From Chloroflexota bacterium (lineage in GTDB: Bacteria; Chloroflexota; Dehalococcoidia; Lucifugimonadales; Lucifugimonadaceae): a stretch of DNA of 31,038 bases. The position numbers and the translations under genes are program-made. This document shows positions 25,419-31,038 of the stretch, piece after piece. The DNA lies in the NCBI GenBank assembly GCA_030831265.1, contig JAURLM010000290.1, positions 1 to 31,038 of the forward strand. The letters are read 5' to 3'. Below the pieces are notes generated by a model. It was given only the letters and a program-made list of their open reading frames with translations. It was not told where the DNA came from and made no database searches. Position 1 is the first letter of the stretch. Each line of letters starts with the position of its first letter.

Positions 25419-25446
25419 ATTATACGAACCCCCCTTGCGTCTGCAA
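25419..25446 (-). promoter_or_regulatory. Promoter candidate for the ferredoxin gene
   Basis: On the minus strand a perfect -10 TATAAT (25424-25419) lies 16 bases after TTGCAG (25446-25441), a weak -35. Transcription would start near 25412, about 75 bases before the ferredoxin ATG. The promoter lies inside a long inverted repeat (25424-25457). Confidence 0.45.
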
Positions 25447-25457
25447 GGGGGGTTCGT
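25424..25457 (-). terminator. Perfect 15-bp inverted repeat downstream of the A-type Fe-S carrier gene
   Basis: The arms are ACGAACCCCCCTTGC (25424-25438) and GCAAGGGGGGTTCGT (25443-25457) with a 4-base loop. It begins 36 bases past the carrier's stop on the minus strand. The stem is very stable but is not followed by a T-run (TATAATCCGG follows), so it may terminate transcription, protect RNA ends, or act as a control site for the ferredoxin promoter that overlaps it. Confidence 0.7.
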
Positions 25458-25492
25458 GCGAATTCAATGAGAACTATATCGGCCTGCCGAGG

Positions 25493-25849
25493 TTATCCTC
25501 CGCAGCCGCACCCACCGCCGCCGCAGGCGCAACCGCCACCCTGGAAGTTAGGGTTTGAGATAACGAAGCCGGATCGCTCGAAGCCTTCGACATAGTCGAT
25601 GCTTGATCCGGACAGTAGCGGGCTGCTGTCAGAGTCGACAAGCGCCTTGATAGCGCCGGAGTTGATGACAGAATCGGTTTCGCCAGCTTCGTCCTCAAGG
25701 CCAAACACGTACTCGATACCGCCGTTTGCGTTCTGCGTTACAGCGATTCGGAGATATGAATCAACGGCGTCCTGTTCTTTCAGGACCTCAACGAGCTTGG
25801 CCGTTGCGGCCTCGGTGAACTCAATAACTGACTGCTGTTCTGCGACCAT
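25493..25849 (-). CDS. A-type iron-sulfur carrier (HesB/IscA/ErpA family), atypical cysteines
   Basis: A-type carriers hold an iron-sulfur cluster and pass it to target proteins. The protein has 118 residues, near family length. The fold is recognisable (IEFTEAATAKLVEVLKEQ, LRIAV, IDYVEGFERSGFVISNPN). The first of the three conserved cysteines is missing: where the family has GGCSG, this has QNANGG (39-44). The C-terminal pair is instead a tail of alternating Gly and Cys with four cysteines (Cys107, 109, 114, 116). So it may bind a cluster or metal in a different way, through the tail alone or across a dimer. The ATG at 25849 has GGAGG 5 bases upstream. A 6-bp hairpin, TGACGC-TTTT-GCGTCA, lies 28 bases upstream in the leader. 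Confidence 0.85.
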   Translation of the reverse strand: MVAEQQSVIEFTEAATAKLVEVLKEQDAVDSYLRIAVTQNANGGIEYVFGLEDEAGETDSVINSGAIKALVDSDSSPLLSGSSIDYVEGFERSGFVISNPNFQGGGCACGGGGCGCGG

Positions 25850-26179
25850 GCGGTCCTCCAGGCTTCCACGACTGTCTGACGCTTTTGCGTCATTCTGACA
25901 TCCCGTCGCGTTCAGTGGGCAGGTTTAGATTCCTAATTCTAGTGGAATACGGATGCTGCCGAAAGATGTGGTTGAGACTCCGGGTAGGAAAAATACGAAT
26001 TCCTCATAGAGTCTGAGTTTACATGGGGTGTTATCGGCGTATTATGAAGTGCTGTGCACGTTGTGGTGTAGGCGTAGGGCACGGTGCGCCGAAAATCAGT
26101 TTTCGCTACAACTATCACTCCCGCCATGTTCAGTTTTCATGGTAACGCTATTTAGCCCGATATGGAGGCTTGAAAATTG
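25850..26179. other. 330-base intergenic region between divergent A-type carrier and Lrp genes
   Basis: This stretch has no gene that I can support. It holds the ribosome-binding site and leader hairpin of the minus-strand A-type carrier gene (25877-25892). A weak ATTCC-N10-GGAAT repeat (25929-25948) overlaps a CTAGAAT on the minus strand. It also contains the promoter of the Lrp gene (26018-26045), and an Lrp leader of about 125 bases with two copies of TCAGTTTTC (26096-26104 and 26130-26138), the first inside a CGAAAA-TCAG-TTTTCG hairpin. A 33-codon frame at 26044 is discussed under rejected items. Confidence 0.6.
26018..26045 (+). promoter_or_regulatory. Sigma70-type promoter candidate for the Lrp-family gene
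   Basis: A -35 TTTACA (26018-26023) and a -10 TATTAT (26040-26045) are separated by 16 bases, each matching consensus at 5/6. Transcription would start near 26052, leaving a leader of about 125 bases before the Lrp ATG. Confidence 0.5.
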
Positions 26180-26620
26180 ATGGACGCCCTGGATCGCAAA
26201 ATTATTTCGCTTCTTGAGTCGAATGGCCGCGCTTCTAACGCACGTATAGCGCGTGACGTTGGGGTGAGTGAAGGCACTGTTCGTCGCCGCCTGAAGCGTC
26301 TGATCCAGGAAGGGATCATCAATGTCGTGGCTCTGCCGGATCCGATCAAACTCGGATACAACTCTGAAGCCATTATTGGCGTACAGGTTGACCCGGACCA
26401 GGTAGACGCCGTCGCCGAAAAATTGTCCAAGCTGCAGCACACCCGCTGGGTGGCTGTAACGACGGGAACCTATGACGTATTTGCCTGGGCGACATTGCCC
26501 AGCGCGGAGGAGCTTGGTGTCTTCTTGCGAGAGAAGATTGGTGGCATCCAGGGCGTTCGCCGAACTGAGACCTTCGTGAACCTCGCTGTTACCAAGCGAG
26601 AGTACGGTATTCCGGTTTAA
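26180..26620 (+). CDS. Lrp/AsnC family transcriptional regulator
   Basis: These regulators bind DNA as dimers or octamers and respond to amino acids or related metabolites. The protein has 146 residues, the usual size. The N-terminal helix-turn-helix domain covers about 1-60 (MDALDRKIISLLESNGRASN, then IARDVGVSEGTVRRRLKRL). A RAM ligand-binding domain follows (AIIGVQVDPDQVDAVAEKL to TETFVNLAV). GGAGG lies 11 bases before the ATG at 26180 and 8 bases before a TTG at 26177; the start may be either, differing by one residue. The long leader with repeated TCAGTTTTC could be an autoregulation site. The effector and targets are not apparent. Confidence 0.93.
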   Translation: MDALDRKIISLLESNGRASNARIARDVGVSEGTVRRRLKRLIQEGIINVVALPDPIKLGYNSEAIIGVQVDPDQVDAVAEKLSKLQHTRWVAVTTGTYDVFAWATLPSAEELGVFLREKIGGIQGVRRTETFVNLAVTKREYGIPV

Positions 26621-26720
26621 TAAACAGAATTCTCAACTGCGCTCGTGTTCCCGCGTGTTCGTGGTCTGAAAAGTCAGTCCTGGAACCGGGCGCAGTGATA
26701 ACCTTTTCTGGCGAAATTTC

Positions 26721-26744
26721 GCGCTCTGGCATTAGCCAGGGCGC
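26721..26744 (+). terminator. Terminator-like hairpin between the Lrp and bioY genes
   Basis: The arms are GCGCTCTGGC and GCCAGGGCGC, a 10-bp stem with one G-T pair and a 4-base loop, followed by ATTTCATGTGGATTT. It lies about 100 bases past the Lrp stop and 40 bases before bioY, so it probably ends the Lrp transcript. It could instead be part of a bioY leader. Confidence 0.6.
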
Positions 26745-26783
26745 ATTTCATGTGGATTTACATCTTCCACCAGGAGGTTAAGG

Positions 26784-27440
26784 TTGCAGTCCCGCGTCAT
26801 TTCTCACAGTGAGCAGACCTTTGGTGCCGGGCGTATCTTCTCGTTCCTCGATGAAAGAGGCCCGTCACTTTTCGATTCGCTGTTCCCGCGGGCGCAGGTC
26901 TGGCACCGTGTAGCGGCCGCCATGTTATTTGTTGCTCTGACAGCCGGGCTGGCACAGGCTCGTTTCTATCTTCCTGATAACCCGGTGCCGATCACGTTCC
27001 AGACTTTCGGTGTGCTGTTGACGGGCGGGGTGCTTGGCTGGCGCTGGGGTCTTCTTTCTGCTGTTGTGTACTACCTGATTGGGATGTCAGGTGTCCCTGT
27101 TTTCCAGGGTGGCCATAGTGGCTGGGAGTATGTGGCACAAGGTGTTACCGGTGGCTACCTCCTTGGATTTATCCTGGCGACGGGCGTCGTGGGCTACCTC
27201 AGTCAACGGGGCTGGAATCGTGGCCGCTCGCTGTGGCCTATGCTTGTTTCTGCTTTACTCGTATACGGGCCCGGTCTGATCTGGCTTGCAGCTTTCGATT
27301 TTGGCTGGCCTAAAGAAGGCGAACTGTTCAGCGCCGGTATGTACCCGTTCATTCCGGGTGATGTCATCAAGTTGATGCTGGCAGCACTTGCTACAGGACT
27401 GCTGTGGCGCATAGCCGATTATCGCAATACTGAGCGGTAA
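26784..27440 (+). CDS. bioY: Biotin transporter BioY (S component)
   Basis: BioY is a membrane protein that binds and imports biotin, alone or with a shared ECF energising module. The protein has 218 residues, with an N-terminal cytoplasmic lead of about 45 residues, longer than in most BioY. The hallmark is PITFQTFGVLLTGGVLGWRWG (about 70-90), followed by YLIGMSGVPVFQGGHSG and GYLLGFILATGVVGYL, with five to six membrane segments in all. The TTG at 26784 has AGGAGG 6 bases upstream. No ECF ATPase or EcfT gene is adjacent. Biotin would serve the acetyl-CoA carboxylase whose carboxyltransferase is coded at the left edge. Confidence 0.93.
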   Translation: MQSRVISHSEQTFGAGRIFSFLDERGPSLFDSLFPRAQVWHRVAAAMLFVALTAGLAQARFYLPDNPVPITFQTFGVLLTGGVLGWRWGLLSAVVYYLIGMSGVPVFQGGHSGWEYVAQGVTGGYLLGFILATGVVGYLSQRGWNRGRSLWPMLVSALLVYGPGLIWLAAFDFGWPKEGELFSAGMYPFIPGDVIKLMLAALATGLLWRIADYRNTER

Positions 27441-27490
27441 CCCCGCCTCTTCATCTATTTCACGTAAACACTCCGAACAGGAACGCTCAG

Positions 27491-29296
27491 TTGCATAAAG
27501 ACACAGATTGCGGGCAACCGCGCCGGGCTGATGCCGACGCTGGTAAAGAAATAACCGTTGCCGGTTGGGTACACAGGCGGCGTGACCACGGGAACCTGAT
27601 ATTCATCGACTTGCGAGACCGAACCGGTCTGCTGCAAGTAGTTTTTAACCCGGAGGTCTCCAGCGACGCCCACCATCTTGCTGAATCCCTTCGTTCTGAA
27701 TGGGTTGTCAAGGTCACCGGCAAGGTTGCCCGGCGAATCCAGGGCGCAGAGAACCCTAACCTCGCCACCGGTGAAATTGAACTGGTCGCCAGTGAACTTA
27801 CCGTGCTCAACCAGTCACTGACACCTCCGTTCGAAGTTGATGAACACATCAATGTGTCTGAAGACATGAGGTTGCAGTACCGGTACATCGACCTGCGGCG
27901 TCAGAAGATGCAGGATCTGCTCAAGATGCGGCACAACGTTACGCGCATCATGTGGGATGAATTGACCGACAAAGGTTTCACGCAGGTAGAGACGCCAATC
28001 CTCATCAAGAGCACCCCGGAAGGTGCGCGGGATTACGTGGTTCCAAGCCGGGTGCATCCGGGTGAGTTCTACGCTCTGCCGCAGTCACCTCAGCAGCTGA
28101 AACAGATTCTCATGGTTTCCGGGATAGAGCGCTATTTCCAGATCGCTCGCTGCTTCCGTGATGAAGACCTCCGCGCAGACCGACAACCGGAGCACACACA
28201 ACTGGATCTTGAGATGAGTTTCGTCCACCAGAAGGACGTGACAGACGTCGTTGAACATCTCTACGCGCGGATCATGCGTGAAGTCCGGCCAGAGGTGAAA
28301 GTCCCGGCTCCGTTCACGCGGCTCTCATACGAAGAGGCAATGACACGCTTCGGTACAGACAAGCCTGACATGCGCCTCGGCATGGAACTGGCGACGCTAA
28401 CCGAAGCTGCTGCTCGTTCCGAGGCCCGGGTCTTCCAGTCAATCGCAGCGGACGGTGGTTCGATAAGAGGAATAGCCGTTCCGGGTTGCGCAGGCTACGG
28501 CCGACGCCAGACGGATGAGTTGATTGATATTGCCAAGCGGCATGGTGCGCAGGGTCTTGTGTTCATCGCTATTGATGAGTCTGCTGAGTCGATCGAGACA
28601 ATGACGGAAGAGCAGGCCCGTGGCCCTCTGAACAAGTTCATGTCGGTCGACATCATTAGGGACATCGCACGGCAGACCGGTGCGAAGCCCGGTGACCTGA
28701 TCCTGATGGTTGCTGGTGCTGAAAAGATGGTGAACCGTGTACTGAGTGAACTGCGGCTGGAGATGGGGCGTCGGCTTGAGATAGCAGACCCGAATGAATT
28801 CTCATTCGCATGGGTGACAGACTTCCCGTTGTTTGAGTGGGACGGGGACTCCAAGCACTGGACCCCTGCACACCACGTATTCTCCGCACCTAAAACCGAG
28901 CATATCGACATTCTGGAGTCTGATCCGGGAGCGGTACATGCAGACCTGTTCGACCTGGTTTGCAATGGCTGGGAGCTTGGTAGTGGAAGCATCCGTATCC
29001 ATAACCCGGAACTGCAGCGCAGGATATTCGGGGTCATCGGGTACACAGAGGAACAGGTGGCAGACCGCTTCGGGCATCTGCTACGAGCGTTCCAGTATGG
29101 TGCACCCCCTCACGGCGGTATGGGCCTTGGGCTGGACCGACTGGTCGCCTTGATAGCCGGCGAGTCATCCATCCGTGAGGTCATTGCATTTCCGAAGACG
29201 CAATCGGCGTCGGACCCAATGTTTGAGGCACCCTCAAAGATCAGTGATGAGCAGCTCGCTGAACTGCACATTGCGGTTATTACGGATGATGAGTAG
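27491..29296 (+). CDS. aspS: Aspartyl-tRNA synthetase, bacterial type
   Basis: This class II synthetase charges tRNA with aspartate. The protein has 601 residues, the length of the bacterial type with a GAD insertion domain. The anticodon-binding OB fold starts with ITVAGWVHRRRDHGNLIFID. Catalytic motifs are SPQQLKQ, FRDEDLRADRQPEHTQLDLE (motif 2) and GGMGLGLDRLVALIAG (motif 3). His33 and Gly85 occupy positions that mark non-discriminating AspRS, which also charges tRNA-Asn for GatCAB amidation. The start is TTG at 27491 with AGGAA 7 bases upstream, matching the family N-terminus. It follows bioY by 50 bases. Confidence 0.96.
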   Translation: MHKDTDCGQPRRADADAGKEITVAGWVHRRRDHGNLIFIDLRDRTGLLQVVFNPEVSSDAHHLAESLRSEWVVKVTGKVARRIQGAENPNLATGEIELVASELTVLNQSLTPPFEVDEHINVSEDMRLQYRYIDLRRQKMQDLLKMRHNVTRIMWDELTDKGFTQVETPILIKSTPEGARDYVVPSRVHPGEFYALPQSPQQLKQILMVSGIERYFQIARCFRDEDLRADRQPEHTQLDLEMSFVHQKDVTDVVEHLYARIMREVRPEVKVPAPFTRLSYEEAMTRFGTDKPDMRLGMELATLTEAAARSEARVFQSIAADGGSIRGIAVPGCAGYGRRQTDELIDIAKRHGAQGLVFIAIDESAESIETMTEEQARGPLNKFMSVDIIRDIARQTGAKPGDLILMVAGAEKMVNRVLSELRLEMGRRLEIADPNEFSFAWVTDFPLFEWDGDSKHWTPAHHVFSAPKTEHIDILESDPGAVHADLFDLVCNGWELGSGSIRIHNPELQRRIFGVIGYTEEQVADRFGHLLRAFQYGAPPHGGMGLGLDRLVALIAGESSIREVIAFPKTQSASDPMFEAPSKISDEQLAELHIAVITDDE

Positions 29297-29448
29297 CCAT
29301 GAGGGTCGCGTAGATGAAGCCCAAGGTGTGCCAGAAAGGCCTCAGCGGGATTCCCGTGAGCTAGAATGAGAAACATCCTCAAATTACCGAGGGTTTCTTG
29401 CAGGGACGAGAAAATACCGGTTATTCAGTTCAGTTTGGAGTGATTTGC

Positions 29449-30861
29449 TTGAAGGTTACGCAAGGGGAAACGAATGACCGGCAGACGGTCCTCCATATAG
29501 AGGTGGACTCTGCACTGGTGGAACAGCACATGGGACGCGCCCACCAGCGCGTTGCCGCCCGGGTGAATGTTCCCGGTTTCAGAAAAGGAAAGGCTCCACG
29601 GCGAGTCGTCGAAAGCTTCGTTGGCAAGGAATACTTGCTGGAAGAAGCGCTTGAATCCTTGATCCCGGCAGCGGTTAGTGCCGCTGTTGAGCAGGAAGGC
29701 CTGAAGGCATCCGCCACGCCGCGCGTGTCTGTTGTTGAGCGTGATCCCGTCGTCAAGATTGACGCAACGATCCCGCTGCCACCTGTCGCCACTCTCGGTG
29801 AATATGCCTCGATCCGCTTCGATGACGAAATAGAACAGGTAACGGACGAGCAGGTTGAAGAATCTGTCCAGCGATTAACTGAAGCGAACGCAAGCTGGAA
29901 TGACGTTGATCGTCCCGTCAAGGCCGGTGACCTGATCACCTTCACTTCCCGCGGGACTGCCGACGACAACACATTTATGGATCAGACGGACGCCGAATAC
30001 CTGGCGGACGCTGACAACCCGAACCCGGTTCCCGGATTTTCTGCCGCACTCGTAGGCATCAAACCCGGTGAATCCAAGAGCTTCTCAATTGAGGTTCCGG
30101 AAGACTTTTCTCGTGCCGAACTGGCCGGAAAAACAGCGGAATTTGAGGTCACTGTCGCCAGTGTCCGTGAGAAAAGCTTACCCGAACTGACAGATGAGTT
30201 GGTGAAAGGACTGGGTGAAGGGATTAATACGGTTGCAGACCTGCGCATCCGCATTCGCGAAAATCTCGAAGCGAGAGCTACCCAGGCTCTGAGAGAATCA
30301 CTCGAAGAGAAAGTTGTTGACGAGCTGGTCGAACGCTCTACCTTCGAACTGTCTCCGATCATGCTTGAGCACGAGGCGGAGCACATACTTCGAGAGCAGG
30401 AACAGGCGCTGGCCCGTTACAACATCTCGTTTGATCAGTACCTGGCCCAGACCGGTCAGTCCGCTGATGAACTGGTAGCGAACGCGACGCAGACTGCAGA
30501 GCGAAGAGTCAAGAGAACTCTCGTGATGGACAAGCTCGCTGAATCTGAGGCTCTTGAGCCAACAGATGCTGAAATTGATGCTGAGATTGAATCGTTGAAT
30601 GCCGAGCACGCTGGGCATGACCACGAACAAACCGATTACAGCTCTGACGAAGCAAGGCAGTCTGTAGCCGCAGTGCTGAAGCGACGGAAAGCCGTTGATA
30701 GGGCGCTGGAGATTGCACAGACGAAAGACGACACTGCGAAGTCGGCCACTAAGAAGGCCACGAGCAAGCGTAAGAAGCAGGTTGATGCGGCAGAAGACTC
30801 TGATGACTCTGTTAAGGCAGAATCAGATGAACCGGACGTAGTTGAAGCCTCCAACGAATAG
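29449..30861 (+). CDS. tig: Trigger factor
   Basis: Trigger factor is a ribosome-bound chaperone and prolyl isomerase that holds nascent chains. The protein has 470 residues. The ribosome-binding signature GFRKGKAP is at 43-50. The PPIase-like domain covers about 150-240 (GDLITFTSRG to FEVTVASV), and the C-terminal arm region about 245-410. A lysine- and acid-rich tail of about 55 residues, likely disordered, follows. I use the TTG at 29449 because GGAG lies 8 bases upstream and the N-terminus then fits the family; an upstream TTG at 29398 would add 17 unlike residues. A -10-like TAGAAT is at 29362-29367. clpP follows, the common tig-clpP order. Confidence 0.95.
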   Translation: MKVTQGETNDRQTVLHIEVDSALVEQHMGRAHQRVAARVNVPGFRKGKAPRRVVESFVGKEYLLEEALESLIPAAVSAAVEQEGLKASATPRVSVVERDPVVKIDATIPLPPVATLGEYASIRFDDEIEQVTDEQVEESVQRLTEANASWNDVDRPVKAGDLITFTSRGTADDNTFMDQTDAEYLADADNPNPVPGFSAALVGIKPGESKSFSIEVPEDFSRAELAGKTAEFEVTVASVREKSLPELTDELVKGLGEGINTVADLRIRIRENLEARATQALRESLEEKVVDELVERSTFELSPIMLEHEAEHILREQEQALARYNISFDQYLAQTGQSADELVANATQTAERRVKRTLVMDKLAESEALEPTDAEIDAEIESLNAEHAGHDHEQTDYSSDEARQSVAAVLKRRKAVDRALEIAQTKDDTAKSATKKATSKRKKQVDAAEDSDDSVKAESDEPDVVEASNE

Positions 30862-30944
30862 TAGTCGAACACAAGCAAGCACAGAAAGAGTGAAGCCCAT
30901 TGTTTAATCCCGGCATAACTTCACAGATGGGTGGTACTGAACGG

Positions 30945-31038
30945 ATGACAAGTCAACTGCCAGGAAGCGAACTCTGGTCACCCCAGGTTCCTCAATCAAT
31001 AGTGCCGATGGTCATTGAGACCGGAGCACGCGGCGAAC
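30945..31038 (+). CDS. clpP: ATP-dependent Clp protease proteolytic subunit, N-terminus only
   Basis: ClpP is the serine protease core of the ClpXP/ClpAP machines. Only about 31 codons are in the window, so the catalytic Ser-His-Asp triad is not visible. The stretch VPMVIETGARGE near the end matches the conserved ClpP N-terminal region (typically VPMVIE followed by RGE). The start could be ATG 30945 or the in-frame ATG at 30927; GGTGG lies 10 bases before the former. Its position directly after trigger factor supports the call. Confidence 0.85.
   Translation, partial: MTSQLPGSELWSPQVPQSIVPMVIETGARGE

Noticed and set aside
26044..26145. 33-codon frame beginning MKCCARCG on the plus strand upstream of the Lrp gene
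   Set aside because: The ATG lies inside the -10 of the best promoter in the region, there is no ribosome-binding site, and the frame is short.
1..31038. tRNA, rRNA, CRISPR arrays, transposases, integrases, toxin-antitoxin or phage-defence genes
   Set aside because: I looked on both strands and saw no supporting sequence. The intergenic hairpins lack cloverleaf structure and no regularly spaced repeats occur.

Overview
The window reads as a chromosomal, mostly housekeeping segment of a bacterium with moderate GC content. The best lineage guess is Chloroflexota (SAR202/Dehalococcoidia-like). That guess rests on a fused AccD-AccA carboxyltransferase, the order DUF177-rpmF-fabD-nusB-acpP, a non-discriminating-type AspRS and protein character. 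It is inference and was not tested against a database. I see no rRNA, tRNA, CRISPR array, insertion sequence, phage gene or integration site.

Layout. From 1 to 10792 nearly everything is on the minus strand. Read in transcription order it is acyl-CoA dehydrogenase, DUF177 protein, rpmF (L32), fabD, nusB, acpP, family-4 uracil-DNA glycosylase, RNase J, ftsK, and an accDA fusion that runs off the left edge. This block links fatty-acid initiation (AccDA, FabD, ACP) with ribosome/RNA functions (L32, DUF177, NusB, RNase J) and with chromosome segregation and repair. A divergent control region (10793-10972) separates it from ruvC-ruvA-ruvB on the plus strand. Converging on ruvB are two overlapping minus-strand genes (13409-17192) for a heterodimeric ABC exporter. 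Its sequence motifs predict one degenerate and one consensus ATP site.

From 17499 the plus strand carries a RimI-like acetyltransferase, then a lipoprotein peptide-binding protein and two Dpp/Opp-type permeases with no ATPase gene beside them. On the minus strand follow a double zinc-ribbon membrane protein, a divergent DHDPS-family aldolase and a small membrane protein of unknown function. A HemQ/chlorite-dismutase-family gene (plus) converges on a 7Fe ferredoxin (minus) across a strong bidirectional terminator. Next are an unusual A-type Fe-S carrier (minus), an Lrp/AsnC regulator, bioY, aspS, trigger factor and the first codons of clpP (all plus).

Expression style. Start sites were chosen from Shine-Dalgarno motifs and family N-termini. 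Several genes clearly begin with TTG. Rho-independent terminators and promoter-like sequences are listed where the sequence supports them.

I did not find an obviously new multi-gene system. The most interesting items are the A-type carrier that lacks its first cysteine and has a four-cysteine tail, the DHDPS-family enzyme without the usual active-site residues, the matched degenerate motifs of the ABC exporter, a possible small zinc-finger ORF at 17237-17563, and a consensus promoter lying inside a perfect 15-bp inverted repeat upstream of the ferredoxin.
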